DNA of 64,000 nt, from the NCBI GenBank assembly GCA_022113835.1, contig JAILWY010000019.1, forward strand, positions 3,844,001 to 3,908,000. The letters run 5' to 3'. This DNA is from Atopsyche davidsoni (taxonomy: Eukaryota > Arthropoda > Insecta > Trichoptera > Hydrobiosidae). Of the stretch, positions 1 to 12,400 are shown one piece after another. The first letter of the stretch is position 1, and each line of letters begins with the position of its first letter. Position numbers and translations under genes: made by a program. The notes beneath the pieces were generated by a model. The model was not told the origin of the DNA. It worked only from the letters and a program-made list of their open reading frames with translations, and did not search any database.

Positions 1-292
1 GACTGTAGTGGTCGAAACCTTTCACGGTCTTGCGATCGCGAGAATCTGTGACCACGAGACCTGCAGTGCAGATAAAATCTCCGTGCTTATCGAATAAATT
101 GTTTACGATCAATGAAATACAATCTTTAAACACATTCTGTTTTATATAAAAATATTATTGTTTATACCGTATATGCCGATGTTGAAGTATCTGAGTCTTC
201 AAACCGGTCAATATTTTTCCATGTGTCTAAAAATATATAAATTAAATATTTTAATTACTTATTTATTATATGGTGGTCTTTTTTCTTTGCAG
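1..292 (+). other. Partial intron upstream of exon 1
   Basis: This AT-rich sequence ends in a good 3' splice site, a T-rich tract followed by TTTGCAG, directly before exon 1. Exon 1 needs two bases from the preceding exon to complete its first codon, so coding sequence continues to the left of the window. I see nothing else here. Confidence 0.7.
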
Positions 293-408
293 GATCCGGC
301 TGAAGCCCACAGCTGAAGATGACTACACCGACCTGACATGTGAAGCCAAGCACGAGGCTCTGCCGCGAGACATCCCAATGAGAACCACCGTTCAGCTCAG
401 CGTGCTCT
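293..408 (+). CDS. sns/hbs: Exon 1: second half of an Ig domain (probably Ig2)
   Basis: The exon starts at codon position 3 after TTTGCAG and ends with one base before GTAAGT. It encodes the back half of an Ig domain: the second conserved Cys in DYTDLTCEAKHEAL, then strand G ending TTVQLSVL. The last base, T, joins AC of exon 2 to give the Tyr of YPP, which starts the next domain. The matching first half of this domain must lie upstream of the window. Third codon positions are mostly G/C, unlike the surrounding DNA. Confidence 0.88.
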
Positions 409-3400
409 GTAAGTGGCGAAACTCAGAAAATACTACTACAAACCAAACCCTTCAAATACTAAATTAAATAACAAAATACATCATTTGAAAACTATTTTTT
501 TATACTAAATTTACGTTAATTTTTTTGAGATACTTCACTCACACATCACTAGTAAATATTAGTTTTATACAACATGTGTGTGTCACACATACAGCGTCGA
601 CATTTTAAGACTTTCCTATTAACTTTTACTATTTTGGAAACGCTATCTGTATGTAATGCAATATTTAAACTCACCTGCGCACGGTAATCATCAGCACTTG
701 GAAATAATACATAAAATAAATCATAGCATTAAAAACAGTCCAAAGTATATAATAGTTTAAAAAGGTAATGAGCGTTGAAAATCATCTCAGTCGCCTTGGC
801 AACGCCAAGTCTCCAGGCATCATTTTGATTAATTTAAATCCATTGCTCACTCAAAATATTTTAAACTTCTCTCAAAAATGTTTTAGTATTCAAAGAACCA
901 TTTCGAGACCATTATTACAAATAAACATTCGTTTCTAAAAACCAAGCATTCACGCAATTTCAATGTCGATTGTTCGGACTTATATTATAAAAAAATTAGG
1001 TTGAGTTTTACTTTTTATTTGTATATATATTTTTTTCTTCTTAGCATCGCTATAGTGGTTTAATATTTTTTTATTAAAAGCTTTGAGGTTTTGAAAATTT
1101 CTTTGTAAAACATACTATGTATTTGCTTGTATTTATATCGCAATTTGATTCTATAATAAAATAATAACCGAGTAAACATTTTCAAGGAATTTTCATTCCA
1201 CGGAAAAAATACATTATTTCAATCTAGTCTTTGAAGATTTTCTAAATGTTTACCTCATGAAAATTTACATTCATTCTGAGTCAAAGACATTTTATACGAA
1301 ATACTTTTCGAAATATCTTGTAATTGAATCACTAGTGTAAAAACCTATACTTTGATTATTTACATCTCAAAAATTATAAATATTATTTTAAATTTAAATA
1401 TGCCTACTGAAACTTATTTAATTCAATTATATAATGGAGATGTATAAATAAAAAAGACGTTCAAGCTATAAAATGCATTTCATCATAAAAACTTCAAATT
1501 AATTGCATCTTATTTAAAAATATATATTTTTATGTAATATTGTTCAGATATGTAACATATTTTTTAAATGGTCTCTTCTGAATAGTATTACAGATGAGAT
1601 ATGTATTTTTATAACGGTCGCATATTTGTAATTATGTTATTTTTTTAATACCTGTGTAGATCTATCGATATTAAAATGCAAACAGCTGTATTGAACGCCA
1701 TGGATGATCTTCATAACTAGTTCATTTTTAGATAACCCATGCTTGATCATCGATTACAACATTAAAAAAATACCTCATATTGCATGTATGTGTATGTATG
1801 TATATGCAATATTGTGACTTTCATAAACCATATGACGGTTAAAAACAACTTGATTTGCTTCATTATAACGCCGCAGCACTATATTACTGCACTTCTAACA
1901 AACTCATACAGCTCCCAGATGTAGCAACAGGGTGGTCAAAAGTACCGGCCAGCTACCTGTGATCCGAAATACTATTCAACATCTGTTTTTCATATAGATT
2001 TACACTTTCACAGCTGTCAATTTTAGTTAAGGCAGTTGCTTCCAGCCTTTTGATTGGCTTCCATTACCTGGCGAAATCGTGTCATTTAATTAATTTAATT
2101 GTCACTTAATTTTTTTATTGTCCAAAATTGATTTTTTTACAGAGTATTGAGAAAACTATAAATTATATTTATCTGTTTTGAATTATTTAATTAACGTCCA
2201 TTTTCAGGGTAAAATAAAATCTTGAAGATGTTGAAAAATTGGATAAAATGACGACTTTTCAAATCCGAAGTTTGTCAAAGATTTTTTTTTTTTAATTTTT
2301 AAATTAATAAGACGCACATGGTTTATATTTAATATTTTAATTCCAATTCAAAAAAAGACTTTTAAATGTTTAGGATTCTTGGAAAATGTACCGGACGAAT
2401 CTCCAAATTCCTACACTTTAATCAGAAAAACACATATTAATAGTAAATTTATATGAAATAAAAATATATTGTGTTCGGAAGAAGGGATGTATCAAACTTT
2501 TTGCATTTTAATATGTTTGATTGGTGCAGTCGATTTTTCGCAAAACGGACTAGAAAATGATCAAAAATACTCGATTATGGGACCTAGACCCTTTGTGTTT
2601 GATTGTTGAAAATTTCAGTTCTGCTACAGTTCCGATGGGATGGGGAACCATTAAATTTGAAAATACAGCCTTCTTGCCAGTTGTGCTCTTCGTAATTCAG
2701 GCATGTTTAATTGCACACGTGGCATTGTTAGACTGCCTGCGTCACAAGTCAAGTGCCGCCACTGTTACTCAGACTTACAGTGGCTTCAGTGGCTGTATGG
2801 CGTCGTATACAACAGCTTTAACGCGCTGCCGCTGGCTGCAGCTATCGCCAGATTTACTGCCACACCCTTATATATTTTATTGGCACTTTGTTAGAATTTA
2901 TTAAAATCCTTTGTTATATTATATTTTTACAATATTCTCCGACAGTTACTTTTTGTTTGCATAGTTGTAGTTTACGATCTATTGGACTACTTGTTAGAAT
3001 GGAAAAATACTGTCTCGACTGTACTTTGCATAGACTTGCATAAAGTGACCAAACTTTTGCATTAAGAGTAATATTAATATCATTCAAAAATAGACATGTT
3101 TTTGAATGTTCACAGGTATATCGTTATTTCAATCAAATAAAATGTATACTTGAATTAAAAGCTAGTTGTCGAGATTACTGACCGTAGAATTGTTAGAATT
3201 ACCAATAAATAAATCGAAAATGGCTTCTTGGCTCAATACTGCTCAGTTTTTTTTTTCTTTGTTGGTATTAAAATGTAGTTGATGTCACTGTTTAAAAAAA
3301 TGTACCTACGTTTCTTTAAAAGTTGTTATGCTACCTCAAACTATCCTGCACCTTTAGTAATAATCAGTTTACATTTTTGGAATCGACTTCAAAAATCATG

Positions 3401-6400
3401 GTGAAGTTTTTAAGAAAAATTACAAAAGTAAATTGAAAAAATTATTTATAAATATGAGTTTATATAAAAAGGGTTAAAAATAGAAAAATATGAGTTTTTG
3501 TAGATAGGTCTGTGTTTTGTTAGTAATTTTTTTTGTTTTACAAATTTTGACTCGCACTTTCGAAGCAAAATAACTTAATATCGTTCCTAAAAACCATTTT
3601 GAAAAATTGCTTTTATGTTATTGATTAAATATTCTATATAACATCGGCTAAAGTTTAAAAAACGTTGTGCTTTTTTATTGAATTACTTTCTTTTGCTATT
3701 TTGTATCTCCAAAAATATTACCCAAAATAAAACATGTTTGTAAATATGTTAAAAAAATGTATTTAAGTAAAGAGGCTTTTTTTAAGAGTTTTTTTAAAAG
3801 AGTTTTAGAAGTAGGTTGTGTGCAAATGGATAATATTTATTTGTAGGTTAAGTAAGTTTCTTTATTGAATATACCAGTCGGATTTCTGATTAATCTCTCG
3901 AAAACACTTCTTCTGAGAACATGACTCACGAAGATTATGGACATTTTTATAGTATGATTCACCTTTAAAGTGTTCTACGGAATTTACCTGCGCTTAGCCG
4001 TTTCTTGGAGTCGTGATAACTGAGATACGACAATAGTTTTTGTATCAATAAAAATGCTAACGAAAAGACCACCTACTTACATTTAACCTATTGTAATATT
4101 ATACATTTATATACAAAAACTTTTAAGATGTCAAATAAAATGAACATACGTAAGACACGTCTGTGGACAATATAAAATTTAATGATAGCTTATGTTGGTT
4201 CAATCATTGAAGTAAATGTAGTTTCTTTTGGATAATAAATCATTAAATATAATAATATACTTTTTTTCAAATAATTCTGACGGCAAATTTTACAAATTAC
4301 GTCAATTTTGCAGTCTTAGATGAAATGTATATATTCTTTAAGGTTCACTTCTATTCTGTGATGAGTACATAAATTCTATGTATCCATATAATGCTTGTTT
4401 TTTTTTTCTGAGAGATAAGAATAAATTAAATACTTTTCTTGCTTTTATTACAATATTACTCTTAACCTTCAAAGTAGTTATGAAATAGGTTTGTATCTCT
4501 TGGCCAACCTATCGAAGTTCGAGTCGCTGCCTTGCGGTGTATATTTATCTAGGATGGGAGGAAGTCGTATTATTATGTAGACACGTGAATAGGGTGTCCC
4601 TTTTTGCTTGTGGGCCATTTGTTGTGTGTCAGTAGTCCCGGGCGAGCGTGCCAACTGATTGACACCGCATTAGGGTGATATATTATCTGAACATGTCACA
4701 ACAACAACATCTACATCAGCGGCTCCCAACCTTTTTTAGAAGTGACCCATTTTTATGAACTACGTAACAATTTTTAATTCATGAAATTCCCAAAGATTTT
4801 ACAGGGACGACTCAGAAGATTTTTGGGTCATAACTTAACATCACGCATTAAATTATATAATTTTATATAATTTTTGTAACAACATCGCTACTAAGAAAAC
4901 CAGAAGCTTTCCCTTACCTGGATGAAAAGATTATTTAAGTCAGGTTAGTTTTGTATTATCTAAATCATTTCTTGTTTGTGAAAGCACTGAAAAATGCAAA
5001 ATAGAACGCGAGTAGTTAGGATTACTCATGTGATTTTAGTGAAGATGACTATCATCGGCAAGTTGTTATGGAATAGTAGATCGTGATCGACATGTTGAGT
5101 ACTCCTGGTCCATATAAATAACTCCCACTAAGTATACGACATCTTCTTTTCTATTCGCCGCAAGTCGGTTCCTGGCTCAGTCTTCCTTTCATGAAGCTCT
5201 GCATTCGAATTTCCGGTGTAATTGAGAACTTTCTATCATTTCTACTAATGTAGATATTATTTTCTCTCATAATACAATAATGTAAATGTATATTCTCTAT
5301 TTATTACACCGTTTGTTGTAGATCTCATTTGCAAAATCTTTTTGCAAACAAACATTTATTTACATACTACATACAAATTTAATGTTTTCAAGGCCAAGAT
5401 CAAGAATTTTCAATTCACATGTGATAATATCTATTAAAACGGCAATTTTGTAATTATCAAAACATTTTTTTTAGTTCTCTGCAGATTTATGTTTTATATA
5501 ATATTACAAACTGACATATATATTACTTTTGTTAAAACGGAGTCTTCATTTAAATTACACAATTTTTTAATTCTCTGTCGACTTATTCAATATTCGGTCA
5601 AATTGTATGCCATTTGGCTGAATATTGCAAAACTGACTTGTATCACTTTTACATTAAAACGTAGTCTTCATTTAAATTACACAATTTTATCGCTGAACTG
5701 CGCCATTCGACTACTGAGAGAATATTGACTTAAATAATATATTTTTAACTGCTGTGTAAAAAAATTTACTCGGGCACCCCCCCGTCGTGGGGTGAAGACC
5801 GCCACCGCTGGTGGGATACCTTAACGGAAGATCAAACGGCGTTAGCAGAGGCGCACTCGGGCCGAAACAAACCGGAACCGCCCAAACATCACGTCCAGGG
5901 CCGGCGCGTGACCGGCGGCCAAATTGCGCCCGCGGTCAGCTGGCCAGCGACTGCACCGCATTGCAGCAGTCAGGAATTGGTGCCGCGATTTGACTTTTTT
6001 ATTTTCGGTGTGCTACTTTTGACGTACGTCGATCGAAGAATTTAATTTACAAAAACGCGTTTTCCGTATCAAATGTGTAGAGAACACCGGAATAAATTCT
6101 CGTCGTAATAAAAAAAGGAAAAAAATATATATATTCATTCTTAACTATTTATTTTATTATTACTAATATGATTAGGCACATTAGTTCATGTATAAAGCAT
6201 GACTTAAAGAAACTCTCAGAAAAATATCATCGTGATTTGTGTGGGATTTGAACCCACATCTCCTGGCTTACATGGCCGGTGTACTGACCATTGTACTAAC
6301 GAATCACTTCCGTTTATCGAGAATTTTCAACAGTCATACTCTACATATGAATCGTACACCGGCCATGTAAGCCGGGAGATGTGGCTTCAAATCCCACACA

Positions 6401-9400
6401 AATCACGATGATATTTTTCTGAGAGTTTCTTTAAGTCATCTTCTATATATGAACTAATGTGCCTAATCATATTAGTAATAATATAATAAACCCGTAATGG
6501 GTAATAAATACGCATCTGATTGACCGGTCCATAAAATAGATACACATATTTATTTTACTCATTCATTGAATATATAATATTGGTATATGCCCCAATTCTG
6601 ACACCAGTTTATGTTATGGTGACCGTAGAATGCACACCGGACTCCTCTCGAACGTATGGAATAACAACACTTTCAATACTTTGTTATGGAGTTTTATTAT
6701 ATGTATAATCCATCGGGAGACAGAAGCTCCGCCGACGATTGAGTTAGTTAGTTAGTTAGTACAGTCCTTTTTATTTAGATATAATCTACACCGTTTGACA
6801 GGATATTCATAATAAAACATAGGCGGCATACGTGCTTAAGCGACCTAGCCTGAGAATAAAATCATAAAAACAACCCGGGCGGCGCCATATACAATGAAAC
6901 CATAAAACCATGGCCGCTTAGGTACATTACAATATTTTCAAATTCAAGAATATATTGCTTTGGTAAATTTTTTGTCATATTTATATATTTAATAAGTTTT
7001 GTATTGCTATTGAAATTTATCTCACATGCATTAGATTTTCGTGGAATTATTGCTTATTATGAAGTATTTTGGCCCAGTTTAAATCAAGCTGACCCCGTGT
7101 GCGGTTTATACAGTCCGACCACTAAAGCATGGACTACAGTTCAACTATTCTCCAGCTCTTTGAGAGTGTTCCTCCCGCTACCACGGTCTGCAAGTGCTCG
7201 CATACCTGCTACACTAAATCGACTTAAGCAGCGCTATCACAAGTAACAGATGTTAATTTTAAAAAATACACTTTACTTTCTTAACTCAAAAAATATGAAA
7301 TCATATCAAAAATAAACCAGACCGATGACCGACCAATTCTCAAAAGTGTTATTATTCATGTTTTCGTCGTTGCTGTTTTTTTTTATGTGGACTGTTGAAT
7401 TAATACATATATATTATATTTAACCGTGTAATTTTCTGTTGTGGTTTTTATACATTTTTTTTAACCTTGCTGTGATTTAAATTAATTTAATTTTTAAACA
7501 AAACTATTTTAGGCGCCCGCGCCTTGGAAGCCGCTTGTATTTGCTAGTGTGCACAGATCTGTTTACATTTTGATTATACGTGAAAAGGTTTGGTTAGTTT
7601 ACACAAGAACTGCGCTAAACTATGCATTTAGATAAGTTACATGTAAATACTACATTAATATTTTACCTCTTGCTGTCCAAAACTTAGTTAGCTTTCCGGC
7701 CCACCACTTAAACGCCCCTGATGTCGTAAATAAGCATTTAAACAATTATCTTGTAACGAGGTCATAAACTGAGGAAGTAAATATTATATATGTTAATTCT
7801 GTTATTAACGAAATATATAAAACATAATATTTATCAATTGTTTAGGATTATAATCTAACAATAAATAATGTTTTTAGTTGGGTTTGGTTTGATTTCAATA
7901 AATAATTTATTATTAACATTATTTTAAAAATCTATTGCTTGCACCATGAAAATATTTGAATAGGAAAAAATATATTTTATCGAATTCTTAGGAATGAAAT
8001 CAAACTTTATTAATTATTAATGTCGCATGAACGTGATACATGAAATGTTTCAAACTTTAATACAATTATAAATAATCTAATAAATACACGAATGAGATAT
8101 ATGTTATCGATTAATAGTTAAATTTAGCCGAAATCAATAAATTTTAACAATAAATATTATTTTTTATTTTTTCGATTGTTTTTTTTTACATTTGATTTAT
8201 ATGTGTTAACAAGGAAAAATATATTCTTCAACAGTATCACACAAATAATATAAATTACAAATACGTACGTACGTACGTTAGAAATAATTATAAATATCTG
8301 GTCTCAAATGTTGGATCTTAGTTCAACCGAATATTTGTCAGGTCACTTTGTCGGAATGTTATACCTCAAATGAAAAGACACGACGAACATTTCATGCGAT
8401 TTACATCATTCGACTTAATTAAGCTGCATTCAAATATGCTCTCAACCGCAGAGCTTCTGGTGCAAGCTTGGGTAGCTGGTCGTCCACTTCTCACCCCCAA
8501 AACACACATTTACACAAAACCAACACCCCTGTCTACATTTCTCATGACCGATGAACATAGAAGGGAGAATTAACAGCCTTTACTTAACTTCGAACCTTAT
8601 GCCGATTAATTTTCGGTTGTATTGGCTAATCAAATTTGCATTTCAATTGTTCTCGTTGAATGACCAATATTTGAATCGACTTGTTATTAAGGCAGTTAAC
8701 ACTTATTTATTTTAGAATTCTGTATGTATTGAAAAAATCTGTACGTTTGTATCGTATTTAATAACTATCAATAGCAAAACAATATCAATTCAATCCGGCT
8801 CCAATAATAAAATATAATCATAATGTTTTTTTTCTATTTCTAACTTTTTTACCCGCCCGAGATGACTGCTTAAGTATTTCTAGAAATCGGCTGTTATATT
8901 TAAACATATAATACATAATGACAAAACCTTTTTGAAGTGGTTGGTAAATAAAACCAGTATATTTGATTATTTTGTATAATGAAAATATATCACATATTTA
9001 TTTATTCCCATATTTATGAACATTCCAATTTTTCTATTTTATTAAAATTTTAATTCAATTTTAAAATATATTTAGGCTTTATAATATTTTTTTAATTAAC
9101 TGTGATAAAATATATTTATGTGGCATACTTAAATATAACTGATATTTTTCATTTAATATACCCGCCATTGACATTCTGGTGTGCCAAAAAAATATTTTTA
9201 TTATATCTTTAAAATCCTTTCTGTGTCCGAATGTATATACAACAATACTCATTTTTAAAAGCTTTTCCTGGTAGTTTTGTTTTAACCAAAATTTTAAAAT
9301 ATTGCGGTTTAAATTTACCCGAAACTTTTGTATTAAATCTATTCTGTCTTTAAATGGATGTATTTTTTTACTTAAAACAAAAACACTCTATTTTGACTCG

Positions 9401-12400
9401 CTTTGGTTTGAATCTGTTACTTTAGTGTCTAGATAACAACTTCAACCGCTCAAAGCCCCACGAAATTTATTTCATTATTTATTTTTTTATAGAAAGAGCC
9501 AGCTCACTTTAATATCGAATTTTCGACATTAACTGCTTTATTTATCTCAAAACCCATTGTTGGTAGAAAGAAGCTTTTTAAAAGTTCTTGGATGCAAGAG
9601 ACGTCTAAACTACTCATCCACTGTTTAGAATGCGTACAACTATTAAATAAAGTTGTTTTTGAGAATCCAATCTACTTTTGAGAGCAGTCCGGCTATAACC
9701 AACAGTATTTTATTAATCATAGTCTATATTCAAGATTGGTTGTTTTTTTCTTGATATTTCAAATTAAATGTGTAATGATAAAGTTATCTTACCCTACAGC
9801 ATATTCACATGCTTTGGCATAAGGTCGCCGCTCTTTCTAGTTATAAAGTTAGAAAAATTAATTAATCAATTTTCATCTGTTTATTATCTTACATTTTATT
9901 GTTTTTGGCAAGAGGTCTTCCTCATTGCGAATCCCATGAGTCGACTAGGGCCGGTCTGAGAGCCTAAAAATGCCCCCGCATTCTTGTTAATCGGATTACC
10001 CCTGGCTCCCCGACAATTGGTTCAGAACTAACGAACTTAATCAGAGCCAATCAGAGCGCAGAGCCGCCATAACCGAATTATTTAAAAAAGAACGAAAGAA
10101 CTACCCGCTCTTAATTCGGAAGTTTGTATGGCATTTTTTTCAGCTGCTTAAGATAAATTATACTGTGTACATAACCATGTGTTATTCCGTATATAATACC
10201 ATCTCATTGTCAAGTAACTCTACTGCACGAAAATAAAATAAACCGTGAATCTATCCTTAAATTATAAATTTAGCAGAAGCAGAGCTTTTGTTATACAATG
10301 GCCCAGTCTACCAATGCGAACCCCTTAATAACTTAAACATAATTCATAGAGCTTTGATGGGGAAGTCAATAACATGCCTCTTGGCACAATTCCACGGGGT
10401 TCACTCACCTCCCTTGCGTCGCACTTTCACCCCTATGCACGGCACTTTAAAGTCCTTTGTCTTTCATCAGCTGTCATTATGAAACCAGAGGTAGAGTTAA
10501 CATGCTTCAGTATTTGAAGGGGGTTTAATAGAATTTTCCCAAACGAGCAGACATGCACACGCGGCCACTTCTACATTGTTATTTGTCATATTTATTGCAC
10601 AGCTCAAATTTAACAAATGTCAGTTTTTATTTCAAAATTCCATCGCCCCAATAAAAAGCTTAAAAAATTCAAGGAATATTCACGTAATGTGTATATAATT
10701 AAACATAATCGCTATACTAAATTTGAACGTTTACTTTCTCACCGCTATCAAAAGATATCAAACTTCTTGTTTACATATTATTTGACGATGAAATTTACCG
10801 TATTTGCACGCTAAACCAGAGAGCCTTTCAATTTCACGTTATTTAGTTTTTGGTCTGACTGCCGAATGTTTGCTCAATTCGAACTCCACCAAAGAGCCGT
10901 GAAGACCAGATGTATAATTTCAATACCGGCTACACCGGCGGAAAACTATTTGAGTGAACTATTTTAATCGCATTCGGATCATGCATGATTGACTTCAAAA
11001 AAAAGCACGAAGCTCATCTCGCTTACACTCGTCAATTCAGAAAAACGACAAAAGTGATAAAAACACCAATTAGTGCATCGCTCCGTCCCGCTCTCGCGCG
11101 CGCGGCCCGGCGCGTGCGAGAGGGACAGACGTATCAAAACCGGCGCCCGGCGTGCGGCGGAGCAATTTGGATTTTTACGCTCGAAAACTATTTCAATAAA
11201 TCTACCGAACTTTTGATAAATCCCATTAAAGCGAAATTCCCGAAACGGTTCTCGAGATACTCTGCTCTTTATTTTTGGTGTTATTAAGGATTAAGGACCC
11301 GTCATAGGGTTACCCTCGGGATTCTCATAAGGCATAGATGAGCCCTATACCGAAAAACTTTGTATTCTGGCTTTGTTATGAAAGCTATGCTGAAACATAT
11401 TTTCATAAATTATAAGAAAAAATATATATATTTTAAGTTATTCATTTACATCAATTATAATGATATTACTTATTCTTCATCGGGTGCCTCTCCTCAGAGG
11501 AGGTTGGCGACCATCTCACTAAGCATGCTTTTATGCTGAATTAGTGTTCATGGTTTTCTAAGGGAAAAATAGTTGTAATTTTATTCCGATGCAGTACTGA
11601 TAGTACTGCAACGGAATAAAATCACTTGAAAATAACAATATATATATATATATGTACATATATATTTATATAAAACATAAATACTGTGCATCGTAGGCGA
11701 TCTAACAAATATTAAACGTTCTATTTATATCGAGGCCTTGTATATAATCTACGAAACTAACCCATTTTTGGATTTTGGTGTTAAATGGCTGTTTTTGCTA
11801 CCCCTGGTGGGTGCCGGCGTATCAACGCCTTTGTATGAAAGCCTTTGGTGTTTTTATGGCCAAGCGGGACAGCTTTAAGTTTTTTTTTTTTTTTTTGTGA
11901 AGACGAGACATAATTAAGGTTTTATCGTTTAGTGTAACATTTGTAAGATGTCCTCCTGAGCTGGGCACTAGCTCTTTAACAACTCAAAAAAACAGTCTGG
12001 AAAATGATTTTAAAAATGTTATAGCGTTTATAGTATTTCCGTTTTCAAAATAAATTTACTAACGTTAGCAAATATATCAAATATCAATTGAAATATTTAT
12101 CAATACTATTTGTAATGCAAATCAAAACAAATAAGCTTATTTTTTGAAAACTATGTGAAAGCTGTTTCTCTTTGATTTCCTTTCTCGTAATATTTTTTAA
12201 ATAAAAATATGTGACACCGATTAAACCACTACATAGGTATCTTATTATTTTTCTTAAAAAATTATAATTGAATATTTATTATAACTTCGACTGTAAAATA
12301 CGATATTTTAGATTTCGCTTTAGTCGTCTTTTTCAAATCTATTATCAGCCGATTATCAAATGAATTTTTTTTATTATTTATGCGTGAAGGTTATTTATTT

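Noticed and set aside
2557..2904. Open frame of 115 codons as a gene
   Set aside because: It begins inside the R1 repeat, has no domain motif or splice partner, and lies in an intron of the receptor gene.
6233..6305. Functional tRNA-Thr gene on the minus strand
   Set aside because: Position 33 is A instead of U, the acceptor and anticodon stems each have a mismatch, and the same sequence recurs inside palindromic repeats. It is tRNA-derived repeat sequence.
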